This document shows, one piece after another, positions 56,795 to 64,000 of a stretch of DNA of 64,000 nt. Each line of letters begins with the position of its first letter. Position 1 is the first letter of the stretch. The position numbers and the translations under genes are program-made. Below the pieces are notes generated by a model. It was not told where the DNA came from. It saw nothing but the letters and a program-made list of their open reading frames with translations, and ran no database searches. Origin of the DNA: Oscillospiraceae bacterium (GTDB taxonomy: Bacteria; Bacillota; Clostridia; Oscillospirales; Acutalibacteraceae); assembly GCA_015065845.1 (NCBI GenBank), contig SVPQ01000001.1:186001-250000 (forward strand), written 5' to 3'.

Positions 56795-58027
56795 TTACTT
56801 ATCTAAACCATTTTTCTCTTTCATTTTTGCCATAACCTTGATTGGAAGACCATAAAGGTTAATGAAGCCTGCTGAATCCTTCTGGTCATATACTTCATCT
56901 TCATCAAATGTAGCAATTTCAGGGTCATAAAGTGAGAATGGAGATTTAACACCTGCATTTATCATATTACCCTTGTAAAGTTTAAGTGTAACATCACCTG
57001 TTACAGTTTGTTGTGTGCTCTTAACGAATGCTAAAATTGCTTCTGTAAGTGGTGTAAACCATTGAGCATTGTAAACGAGTTCTGCTAACTTCTGAGCAAC
57101 AAGCGCTTTGTAGTGAGCAGTTTCTTTATCAAGACAGATTGTTTCGAGAACCTCGTGAGCTTTGTAAAGAATTGCTCCACCAGGAGTTTCATAAACACCA
57201 CGGCATTTCATACCAACAAGTCTGTTTTCAACAATGTCAAGAAGACCAATACCGTTTGCGCCACCGAGTTCATTGAGTTTTTCAACAATCTCAACTGCAC
57301 CCATATCTTTGCCGTCAATAGCAGTCGGAACACCTTTTTCAAAGTGGATTGTTACATAAGTTGGTTTGTCAGGTGCCATTTCTGGTGAAACGCCCATTTC
57401 AAGGAAGCCTTCTTTATTATAAAGTGGCTCATTCATCGGGTCTTCAAGGTCAAGACCTTCGTGTGATAAATGCCAGATGTTCTTATCTTTTGAGTAGTTT
57501 GTTTCTCTGTTTATTTTAAGAGGAACATTATGTGCTTCTGCATATTCAATTTCTTCTTCACGAGATTTAATATCCCACTCTCTCCAAGGAGCGATAATTG
57601 GCATATCTGGTGCGAATGCCTTAATAGCAAGTTCAAAACGAACCTGGTCATTACCTTTACCTGTACAACCGTGGCAAATAGCGTCTGCACCTTCTGCTAA
57701 AGCAATTTCTGCAACTCTTTTACCAATAGATGGACGAGCAAAAGCTGTACCTAAAAGATATTCTTCATATTTTGCACCAGCCTGAACGCATGGGAAAACA
57801 TAATCTTCAATAAATTCTTTTGTAAGGTCTTCAACATAAAGTTTTGAAGCACCTGTTTTAATAGCCTTTTCTTCAAGACCTTCTAACTCACTTGCCTGAC
57901 CAACATTACCTGAAACTGCAATAACTTCGCAGTTGTTGTAATTCTCTTTAAGCCAAGGAATGATGATTGATGTATCAAGTCCGCCAGAATATGCTAAAAC
58001 TACTTTTTTAATGTTTTTCTTATCCAT
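56795..58027 (-). CDS. argG: argininosuccinate synthase
   Basis: A 410-residue ATP-dependent ligase. [18 protein letters not shown] is the PP-loop, [19 protein letters not shown] and [15 protein letters not shown] are family segments. The ATG at 58027 (MDKKNIKK) is chosen, eight bases after GGAGG. First gene of the arginine operon, behind a strong promoter with ARG-box-like sequences. Confidence 0.96.
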   Translation of the reverse strand: MDKKNIKKVVLAYSGGLDTSIIIPWLKENYNNCEVIAVSGNVGQASELEGLEEKAIKTGASKLYVEDLTKEFIEDYVFPCVQAGAKYEEYLLGTAFARPSIGKRVAEIALAEGADAICHGCTGKGNDQVRFELAIKAFAPDMPIIAPWREWDIKSREEEIEYAEAHNVPLKINRETNYSKDKNIWHLSHEGLDLEDPMNEPLYNKEGFLEMGVSPEMAPDKPTYVTIHFEKGVPTAIDGKDMGAVEIVEKLNELGGANGIGLLDIVENRLVGMKCRGVYETPGGAILYKAHEVLETICLDKETAHYKALVAQKLAELVYNAQWFTPLTEAILAFVKSTQQTVTGDVTLKLYKGNMINAGVKSPFSLYDPEIATFDEDEVYDQKDSAGFINLYGLPIKVMAKMKEKNGLDK

Positions 58028-58047
58028 TTTTATTACCTCCGCGCATA

Positions 58048-58065
58048 TTTGCAACAATATTCATT
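58048..58065. promoter_or_regulatory. ARG-box-like site at the arg transcription start
   Basis: On the minus strand AATGAATATTGTTGCAAA matches 15 of 18 positions of the ArgR/AhrC consensus TNTGNATWWWWATNCANA. It lies just downstream of the predicted start of transcription, suitable for repression by arginine. Confidence 0.55.
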
Positions 58066-58076
58066 TGATGTGCATA

Positions 58077-58105
58077 ATATTACAACTTTATTATAACTTT
58101 GTCAA
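58077..58105 (-). promoter_or_regulatory. promoter of the arg operon
   Basis: Consensus TTGACA (58100-58105), a 17-bp spacer and TAATAT (58077-58082), read leftward. Confidence 0.75.
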
Positions 58106-58162
58106 CACTTTTTTTCATAAATATTTACAAATATCTCTATTTTGGTCAATTTGTACTTTATT

Positions 58163-58180
58163 TTTGAATATTTATGCACA
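58163..58180. promoter_or_regulatory. perfect-match ARG box upstream of the arg promoter
   Basis: TTTGAATATTTATGCACA satisfies every position of TNTGNATWWWWATNCANA. It lies about 60 bp upstream of the -35 box. With the site at 58048-58065 it could support looping by an ArgR hexamer. The surrounding 58106-58292 contains no gene. Confidence 0.6.
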
Positions 58181-58292
58181 CTTTTATGTATATTATGAAT
58201 TATATGCATTCTCCCACCTTACAACTACAGCCCTTTCATTTTCCAAAAACGAACATTTTCGCGAATTCCTTGAAATTTTTAGGGTATTTCTA

Positions 58293-58321
58293 TTGATTTT
58301 TTTAGTAAAATGTGTTAAATT
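58293..58321 (+). promoter_or_regulatory. promoter of the REC-GGDEF-EAL gene
   Basis: TTGATT (58293-58298), a 17-bp spacer and TAAATT (58316-58321). A leader of roughly 130 bases with nested inverted repeats follows. Confidence 0.5.
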
Positions 58322-58458
58322 AATACTATTAAGTAGATAAGTTTTGTGTATTTTTCTACACATAGTATCATAAGTGGTTTTTTGTTCGATATGTTGTTAA
58401 ACTTTATGACAAAACAACGACACAATTCTTATTATCATTTTTGTTGGAGGTTTTTTCT

Positions 58459-60540
58459 GTGGATAAAAGAACTCTCTTGGCAGTTGATGATGCCGAAATT
58501 AACAGAAAAATACTGTCAAAACTCTTTTCTAATGACTTTGATGTATTAGAAGCTTGTGACGGTAAAGAAGCACTTGATGTAATAAACGAGCACGATGGTA
58601 ACATTGACATTATTGTGCTCGATATAATTATGCCAGAATATGATGGTTTCTATTTTCTCGAAAAAATAAAAGAAACCGAATTTGCTTCTATTCCTGTAGT
58701 TATTGCTACAACAGACAATTCTCCGGAGGCAGAAAACAGACTTTTAGACCTTGGTGCAACTGACTTGATTTACAAACCATTCAATCCACAGAATGCTGTA
58801 AAAAAAGTTAATGCAATCCTCGCCCGTTATGAAGCAGAAAATCAGAGAATAAAATCTACTGCTTCTTCTTTAGAAGACCGTCATTCAATAGTAATGCGTC
58901 AGACTAACACATTCTCTGCTGAATACAACTTTTTAACTGGTAAAACTTTTATTGACCCTGAATATTCAAACTATGTACACAGAGATTTCTGCAACATTGA
59001 TATTTTTGACCCGACTACAATGATTGGTCTTATTTATCGTCCTGACCTTGATGCAGTCATTTCTTTTCTTAATTTAGGCGACATTCACGAAACTATTCAA
59101 AAATACATAAACATCAGAATTCTTACAGATAACAATATTTACGAATGGTTCCGTCTTGCTCTTACAATACATATTGAAAATGGAATTAAAACAAGAGCAA
59201 TTCTTACATTCAATAATATCAATAATGAGATGGAAGCAATCAAGAAACTTGAAATTTTCTCATCTATTGACAGACTTACAAAAATCCCTAACAGAAACAC
59301 ATTTGTTGAAAAAACACAGACAATTATTGAAGCAAATCCTGAAACAAAATTTGCAATTGTCCGTTTTGACATTGAAAGTTTCAAAATTATAAACCAGCTT
59401 TTCGGCACATCTGAAGGTGACTCAATCCTTAAATTTATTGCAGTTAAACTTCAGGAAATTATTGAACCTATTAAAAACGGTACTTATTGCCGTATTACTT
59501 CTGACTTATTCGCATTTTCCATTCCTTATGAAAGTGAAGAGTTGCTCAACTCTATAATTGATACATTGGTTGCAGCAGTTAAAATGTACCCTCTTAACTT
59601 TGATATCACACTTTCATTTGGTATTTACATTGCAGAAAATTCAGAATACTCTGTAAGACATATGCTTGACAGAGCCGGTGTTGCTCAGAAAGCAACAAAA
59701 AACAATTATAAATCTCATGTTTCCTATTTTGACGAAGCACTTCGTGAACAGGAAGAGATTGAAATTACAATTGTTTCAGAAATGAAACGCGCACTTGAAA
59801 ATGGTGAGTTTAAAATTTATCTTCAACCTAAAGTTGATATGAGAACCGGCGAAATTATCGGTTCAGAAGCACTTGTGCGTTGGGTTCACCCCGAAAAAGG
59901 TCTTATTTCACCAAGAAGTTTTATTCCTATTTTCGAAAACAACGGATTCATTACAGAACTTGACTACTACATTTTTGCAACTGTATCCAAACAACTTGAT
60001 AAATGGCGTAGCGAAGGAATTCCTATTCTTCCTGTATCTGTTAATGTTTCAAGAGCAGACCTTTATGACCCTAACCTCTTCCCTAATATTGTAAAAATAG
60101 TTGATACATATAATATTCCACACGAATTTATTGAATTTGAACTTACTGAAAGTTCATTCATTTCAGACAACCACAAGTTAGTCGAACTTACCTACAACCT
60201 TCAAAAAGGTGGGTTCCATGTACTCATGGATGACTTTGGCAGTGGTTACTCTTCACTTAATTCCCTCAAAGATATTAAGGTTGATGTTTTAAAAATCGAC
60301 ATTAACTTCTTACCAACCTCAACTTCTGATGAAAGAGCCGGTAAAATTCTTACTTCTGTTGTTTCAATGGCAAATGCACTTGACTTAAAAGTTGTTGTTG
60401 AAGGTGTTGAAACAAGAGACCAGGCAGATTTCCTTATAAGCATCGGTGCTTACGAAGCACAAGGATATTACTTCTTCAGACCAATGCCTGTTGAAGAATA
60501 TGAAGTTGCATTAAAAAAACAACTGGAAGCAAAAAAGTGA
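58459..60540 (+). CDS. response regulator with degenerate GGDEF and intact EAL domain
   Basis: A 693-residue cytoplasmic signalling protein. The receiver has VDD at residues 9-11, phospho-acceptor Asp55 (VLDIIMPE) and the lysine in IYKPFNP. A PAS-like stretch covers about 130-270. The GGDEF domain near 275-430 has TSDLF in place of the active GGDEF, so it is probably not a cyclase. The EAL domain has SEALVRWVHPEKGLI and MDDFGSGYSSL with the metal-binding acidic residues, so c-di-GMP hydrolysis is likely. GTG at 58459 follows GGAGG by eight bases. A CheY-like gene follows by 37 bases. Confidence 0.92.
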   Translation: MDKRTLLAVDDAEINRKILSKLFSNDFDVLEACDGKEALDVINEHDGNIDIIVLDIIMPEYDGFYFLEKIKETEFASIPVVIATTDNSPEAENRLLDLGATDLIYKPFNPQNAVKKVNAILARYEAENQRIKSTASSLEDRHSIVMRQTNTFSAEYNFLTGKTFIDPEYSNYVHRDFCNIDIFDPTTMIGLIYRPDLDAVISFLNLGDIHETIQKYINIRILTDNNIYEWFRLALTIHIENGIKTRAILTFNNINNEMEAIKKLEIFSSIDRLTKIPNRNTFVEKTQTIIEANPETKFAIVRFDIESFKIINQLFGTSEGDSILKFIAVKLQEIIEPIKNGTYCRITSDLFAFSIPYESEELLNSIIDTLVAAVKMYPLNFDITLSFGIYIAENSEYSVRHMLDRAGVAQKATKNNYKSHVSYFDEALREQEEIEITIVSEMKRALENGEFKIYLQPKVDMRTGEIIGSEALVRWVHPEKGLISPRSFIPIFENNGFITELDYYIFATVSKQLDKWRSEGIPILPVSVNVSRADLYDPNLFPNIVKIVDTYNIPHEFIEFELTESSFISDNHKLVELTYNLQKGGFHVLMDDFGSGYSSLNSLKDIKVDVLKIDINFLPTSTSDERAGKILTSVVSMANALDLKVVVEGVETRDQADFLISIGAYEAQGYYFFRPMPVEEYEVALKKQLEAKK

Positions 60541-60577
60541 TAATATAACATCTGGATTTTGTATTGGAGTTTTTACA

Positions 60578-60943
60578 ATGAAAGAAAATTTTTTAATTGT
60601 TGATGACGCAGAATTTTCGCGTAGTGTTATGAAGCAGGCACTGCTTAATGCAGGGTTTGATAATATAATTGAAGCAACAACTGCTGACGAAGCAAGAAAG
60701 ATAATTGCGAACAGTGACATTGACTTGACTATTCTTGACATTATGCTTCCTGACAACAGTGACTTAAAGTTGCTTTATGAACTTTTAGCAATAAAAAAAG
60801 ACACAAAAGTCGTTGTAATTTCAGCAATTAACAAACCTGAAATAACACGAGAAGCCCTTTTAGCAGGTGCGCGTGGATTTATAACAAAACCATTCAATGA
60901 AACTGACTTTTTATGTAAAGTAAGAATGGCGTTGGAAGATTAA
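60578..60943 (+). CDS. CheY-like single-domain response regulator
   Basis: A 121-residue receiver: IVDD at residues 7-10, phosphorylated Asp54 in LTILDIMLPD, the threonine/serine at VVISA, and the lysine in FITKPFNE. No output domain. It follows the REC-GGDEF-EAL gene in the same orientation and ends at a strong terminator. The cheA cluster at 6.6-8.7 kb has no cheY, so this is a candidate CheA target, but a separate kinase is also possible. Confidence 0.88.
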   Translation: MKENFLIVDDAEFSRSVMKQALLNAGFDNIIEATTADEARKIIANSDIDLTILDIMLPDNSDLKLLYELLAIKKDTKVVVISAINKPEITREALLAGARGFITKPFNETDFLCKVRMALED

Positions 60944-60949
60944 AAACAC

Positions 60950-60994
60950 TTTAGGGAACAAAACAAGTTTCAAAAACTTGTCTTGTTCCCTAAA
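60950..60994. terminator. bidirectional terminator
   Basis: A long stem TTTAGGGAACAA...ACAAGTTT (60950-60970) pairs with 60975-60994 with one unpaired base per side, and Ts follow. It separates the response regulator gene and spoVAC. Confidence 0.8.
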
Positions 60995-61427
60995 TTTTTT
61001 CTATAATCCAGTAAATAAGTCCATAAAGACTTGCGGCACCGCATCCGTAAACAATTACAGGTCCTGCTAAATTGAACATTTTAGCTCCTGTACCTAAAAT
61101 ATGTCCTTCCGCTTTGAATTCAAGTGCGGGTGATACAACGGAATTTGCAAAACCTGTTATAGGTACAAATGTCCCCGCCCCTGCAACTTTACCGATTTTA
61201 TCAAAAACACCCACCGTTGTTAAAATTGCAGTAATTACAATAAGAGTGACACACACAAGCATTTTCGCTTCTGTAAGTGTTAAAGAAGTCATTAAATAAA
61301 GTGTCCTTAATACCTGACCGAAACAACTTATTCCACCACCAAATAAAAATGCATTTATAAGATCTTTTTTAAGTGGAGATTTTGGGGTAATTTTTTCTAC
61401 TAATTTACTGTACTGATAATTTCTCAT
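60990..61427 (-). CDS. spoVAC: stage V sporulation protein AC
   Basis: A 145-residue membrane protein with about four helices, matching SpoVAC: KSPLKKDLINAFLFGGGISC near the start, GVFDKIGKVAGAGTFVPITG in the centre and a hydrophobic C-terminus. SpoVA proteins form the channel that loads and releases dipicolinic acid in spores. GGTGAG before the ATG sets the start. Unlike the usual spoVAC-spoVAD-spoVAE order, no spoVAD or spoVAE follows here. Confidence 0.9.
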   Translation of the reverse strand: MRNYQYSKLVEKITPKSPLKKDLINAFLFGGGISCFGQVLRTLYLMTSLTLTEAKMLVCVTLIVITAILTTVGVFDKIGKVAGAGTFVPITGFANSVVSPALEFKAEGHILGTGAKMFNLAGPVIVYGCGAASLYGLIYWIIEKI

Positions 61428-61458
61428 AAACTCACCGACTTTAGTTTATGTAAAATTT

Positions 61459-61498
61459 ATGAGCATATTCAATTTTTAAAAAATTTGAATATGCTCAT
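61459..61498. terminator. terminator after the YabE-like gene
   Basis: ATGAGCATATTCAA (61459-61472) pairs perfectly with TTGAATATGCTCAT (61485-61498). Downstream on the minus strand the tract is AAATTTTAC, a weak U-run. Confidence 0.6.
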
Positions 61499-61502
61499 TT
61501 TG

Positions 61503-62759
61503 TTACAGAATATAAATTATAATATCTCTACGACCCCAGTTAACACACTCCTGTTCACTGTCCATATAAAGGTCAACTGTCCAGTCAGTACTGTTAACAA
61601 AACCACCTGTGTCGGCTGCTATACAATAACCGTACACTCTTTTGCCATCTGCAGAAACAATATACATTTCTGTGCCATAAGGAATTTCATTAGGGTCAAC
61701 TGCTATATAACCAGTTCTTACCTTTTCACCTGTTGATGTTATACCACCAGGAATACAATAAGCTGTTGCTTTTGCGTTAATTGCTTTTTTATAGTTTGTC
61801 GGAACACCGTTTGCGCCAATATTGACATAAGACGGAACCGCAAGGTCACTTATAGGAGTTGAAGATGGTGTTGTTGAAGGTTTTATATTTGCCTTTGTAC
61901 CAACTTCCAATACTTTATCGACCGGTCTTTTTGTAATTTTTGATTCTTTTACAACTGAATCAATGAGAACACCATCAATATAAGATTCTTTATAAGTGAT
62001 TTCTCTTACACCATTCTGACCTTCTACTTTAACTCTTGTTTTACCGGAAGCAAGCTCGTCAGTATAAACATATTTAGTGGTGTAACCGAGTTTTTCGGTG
62101 ACTGTATAGACTTTTGTTTTAACTTTAATAACTTCTATTTCAATACCATTCATAAGTGGTGTATTTTCGCCTGGTTTTGTAAAATCGTCATCACTTATAT
62201 TAAGTCCTGATTTTGAAATAGCGTCACCAACAGTTTTGCCTGAAACAGTTCTTTCATAAACTGCTCCATCAAGTATAATCTTAACATCGTAAGCACCGTA
62301 AATTTCAATTTCAAGTCCCTCTGACAGAGGTTCATCTAAAGAATAGTTTACTGATGCACCATCGGGAAGTTTAATTTCTGCAGTTTCAATTGCATCTTTA
62401 ACTGTTCCCGAAGCGAAAACCGCGTAAGTTGAACCATCATAGTTTGTAATAGAAACACTTACGCCTCTGTTGATTGTGATTAACGAACCATCTACACCAG
62501 CTTTGAATTCTGATAAATCAAGTGTGTCACCATACGCTTCATTGAATAAAAAGTCTGTTTCTTCAAGAATTTTTTCGGGCTCTGTTTCTGATGTTGAAAG
62601 GTTCATAACCTTTTCACCGTCTTTAATTACTAAATCGTAAGATTTTGACGGTTTAGCGAATGCAGTAACTGAAAGGAAAAATAACACTACCACCATAAGA
62701 AGTGCAACACTTCTTTTAGGTAATGGAACTGACCATTCGCCTCTTTTTATAAATGTCAT
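61503..62759 (-). CDS. YabE/RpfB-like cell wall protein with G5 and 3D domains
   Basis: A 418-residue exported or membrane-anchored protein. The N-terminal segment has a hydrophobic helix (SVALLMVVVLFFLSVTAFA) near 16-35. Two or three DUF348 repeats follow (GVSVSITNYDGSTYAVFASG, IYGAYDVKIILDGAVYERTV). A G5 domain lies near 225-300. The C-terminus is a 3D domain: ATAYCIPGG, GYIAVDPNEIPYGTEMYI, IAADTGGF and WTVDLYMDS, carrying the three aspartates of an MltA-like lytic transglycosylase fold. The ATG at 62759 follows AAGGAG by 10 bases. Family members act in wall remodelling during spore outgrowth, which fits the spoVAC neighbour. Confidence 0.88.
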   Translation of the reverse strand: MTFIKRGEWSVPLPKRSVALLMVVVLFFLSVTAFAKPSKSYDLVIKDGEKVMNLSTSETEPEKILEETDFLFNEAYGDTLDLSEFKAGVDGSLITINRGVSVSITNYDGSTYAVFASGTVKDAIETAEIKLPDGASVNYSLDEPLSEGLEIEIYGAYDVKIILDGAVYERTVSGKTVGDAISKSGLNISDDDFTKPGENTPLMNGIEIEVIKVKTKVYTVTEKLGYTTKYVYTDELASGKTRVKVEGQNGVREITYKESYIDGVLIDSVVKESKITKRPVDKVLEVGTKANIKPSTTPSSTPISDLAVPSYVNIGANGVPTNYKKAINAKATAYCIPGGITSTGEKVRTGYIAVDPNEIPYGTEMYIVSADGKRVYGYCIAADTGGFVNSTDWTVDLYMDSEQECVNWGRRDIIIYIL

Positions 62760-62922
62760 GGTATAAATACTCCTTAAACTAGCAATTCTTTTAAATAACA
62801 TTTTTGTAAGAATTACTGTTAATAGATATTCTTGTTCACAATTAAAAACTGAGTTGCCAACCTCAATTAAAAACTATAAACAAAAACACCTTTTTTCTTC
62901 CGTTTATCCTATGGCAAGGTGT

Positions 62923-62950
62923 ATTATACCCATTTTTTTGTGATTGTCAA
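62923..62950 (-). promoter_or_regulatory. promoter of the YabE-like gene, with a long leader
   Basis: TTGACA (62945-62950), a 16-bp spacer and TATAAT (62923-62928), read leftward. The ~155-base leader has an ACACCTT...AAGGTGT stem followed by TTTTTG, and two copies of GTTTTTAATTG (62839-62849 and 62863-62873, as complement). No known riboswitch signature is recognised. The remaining gap to 63138 holds nothing else I can support. Confidence 0.65.
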
Positions 62951-63138
62951 ATAATTTGACACCTTGTAAATTGTTGACTTTGCACAAATCAAGTGTCTGA
63001 AATCGACCACTTTCCCCTTTATATTGTATTTTACTCAACAACTGTCGGATATTATAACCTACATTTTTTGTCAAAAGTGCAAAAATTACAATTTGTAACT
63101 TTTTGTAATCAAAATATAGTGTAATTTTACATTTTTTA

Positions 63139-63167
63139 TTGACATATACACAATTTAAAGCAATAAT
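63139..63167 (+). promoter_or_regulatory. promoter candidate for the CCA-adding enzyme gene
   Basis: Consensus TTGACA (63139-63144) followed after 17 bp by AATAAT (63162-63167). The -10 box is weak; a TAATAT overlaps it at a 19-bp spacing. Confidence 0.45.
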
Positions 63168-63203
63168 ATTATATACAATAATATATAATTCAAGGAATAC
63201 ATT

Positions 63204-64000
63204 ATGAGAATTGAAATACCTGAAAAAATTAACAACATTATAAATATTTACGAACAAAACGGATTTGAAGCCTACTGTGTCGGTGGTAGCATCCGCGACA
63301 GTGTAATGGGAATAGAGATTGGCGACTGGGATATTACCACTTCTGCCTTACCGCAAGAAACAAAAGAACTCTTTAAAGATGAAAAAATTATAGAAACAGG
63401 AATTAAACACGGAACTGTTTCTATTATAAAAGACCACGAAGCAATTGAAGTTACAACTTTCAGAATTGACGGTGAATATTCTGACAACCGCCACCCAGAG
63501 CAAGTATCATTTACAAGAAATCTTAGTGAAGATTTAAAAAGACGCGATTTTACTGTTAACGCTTTAGCATACTCTCATCGTACAGGCCTTGTGGATTTAT
63601 ATGGTGGACTTTCTGACATTGAAGAAAAAATAATAAGAACTGTCGGAAATGCCGAAGACAGATTTAATGAAGACGGACTTCGTATTATGAGAGCGTTGCG
63701 TTTTGCCGCTACACTCGGTTTTACAATTGAAGAAGAAACAAAAAAAGCAATTCACAAACAAAAAGATTTATTAAAAAATATTTCTGTTGAGAGAATATCT
63801 GTTGAACTTACAAAACTTCTTATGGGAAATAACGCTTTTAATATTCTTATGGATTTCCCTGATGTATTCTCAGTGCTCATTCCTGAAATTGAACCTTGTA
63901 TCAACTTTAAACAGCATGGTAAAAAACACGCTTACGATGTCTGGGCTCATATCTGTCATACTGTTGATACAATTCCGAATGATAAAATTTTAAGAATTAC
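63204..64000 (+). CDS. cca: CCA tRNA nucleotidyltransferase, 3' end beyond the window
   Basis: About 265 residues are visible. They show the class II nucleotidyltransferase head YCVGGSIRDSVMG, the metal-binding DWDITTSALP (DxD), HGTVSIIKDHEAIEVTTFRI, the RRDFTVNALAY segment and the template motif RFNEDGLRIMRALRFA. A HD-like HAYDVWAHICHT begins near the end, so the long HD-containing form is likely. AAGGAAT lies before the ATG. It adds or repairs the 3' CCA of tRNA. Truncated only by the window edge. Confidence 0.93.
   Translation, partial: MRIEIPEKINNIINIYEQNGFEAYCVGGSIRDSVMGIEIGDWDITTSALPQETKELFKDEKIIETGIKHGTVSIIKDHEAIEVTTFRIDGEYSDNRHPEQVSFTRNLSEDLKRRDFTVNALAYSHRTGLVDLYGGLSDIEEKIIRTVGNAEDRFNEDGLRIMRALRFAATLGFTIEEETKKAIHKQKDLLKNISVERISVELTKLLMGNNAFNILMDFPDVFSVLIPEIEPCINFKQHGKKHAYDVWAHICHTVDTIPNDKILRI

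Noticed and set aside
58325-58458. c-di-GMP riboswitch before the EAL-domain gene
   Set aside because: The GEMM core and its GNRA tetraloop are not present; only generic hairpins are.
62760-62922. ydaO (c-di-AMP) riboswitch before the YabE-like gene
   Set aside because: The conserved family segments of that riboswitch could not be found on either strand.
62904-63257. 117-codon leftward frame over the YabE promoter and cca start
   Set aside because: It overlaps a strong promoter and the start of cca, lacks a ribosome site and encodes no recognisable domain.

Overview
The window is AT-rich chromosomal DNA of a low-GC Gram-positive bacterium, most likely an anaerobic Clostridia of the Oscillospirales/Ruminococcaceae type. 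The evidence is a spoVAC sporulation gene, a YabE-like G5/3D wall protein, a two-EF-hand dockerin protein, very large secreted proteins built from fibronectin-III-like and Cys-rich modules, FeoA/FeoB with a DtxR-type regulator, and strong AGGAGG ribosome sites with several TTG or GTG starts. No prophage, rRNA operon, intact tRNA gene, CRISPR array or transposase gene is visible.

Layout. 1-4.1 kb: the 5' tip of a leftward gene, a HAD phosphatase, and a ferrous-iron locus (feoA, feoB, a FeoB-associated Cys-rich peptide) divergent from a DtxR-family regulator; three related operator-like 14-mers lie in the locus. 4.1-12.6 kb: a chemotaxis module, cheA-cheW-cheR-cheB leftward, divergent from a FliK-C-like protein, a methyl-accepting chemotaxis protein and an orphan FlhB C-domain protein. 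12.6-16.6 kb: gltX, glnS and a membrane protein. 16.9-23.7 kb: a 1238-residue surface protein, then an ECF sigma factor coupled to a membrane-anchored beta-propeller protein. 24-28.4 kb: secA, a small XRE regulator, and a methyltransferase gene preceded by an apparent leader-peptide attenuator. 28.4-36.7 kb: GPH sugar symporter, cyclophilin, dockerin protein, TetR regulator, a second large FN3 protein and a membrane-bound XRE regulator. 36.7-44.5 kb: an MFS transporter, a 279-bp palindromic element, class II aldolase, YgiQ radical SAM protein, amidohydrolase and a DUF1846 protein. 44.6-49.9 kb: a 1770-residue surface protein. 50.1-58.0 kb: a complete arginine operon argGHCJBDF with ARG-box-like sites. 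58.4-64 kb: a REC-GGDEF-EAL protein, a CheY-like regulator, spoVAC, the YabE-like protein and the 5' part of a CCA-adding enzyme.

How the parts work together. The iron locus looks like a self-contained DtxR-controlled uptake unit. The chemotaxis module could connect to the c-di-GMP protein and the CheY-like regulator, but no flagellar structural genes are present. The arginine operon encodes all steps from glutamate to arginine through the ArgJ acetyl cycle, apart from supply of carbamoyl phosphate.

Three non-coding systems stand out. First, intergenic cassettes carry a hairpin core, in three places the same TCCTATCATT core, flanked by degenerate 7-bp-word tandem repeats that often end at the stop codon of the adjacent gene. 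Second, an 11-codon leader ORF ending in five arginine codons precedes an intrinsic terminator ahead of the methyltransferase. Third, a 279-bp symmetric palindromic element, whose ends resemble tRNA T-arms, supplies the last codons and stop of the class II aldolase gene.
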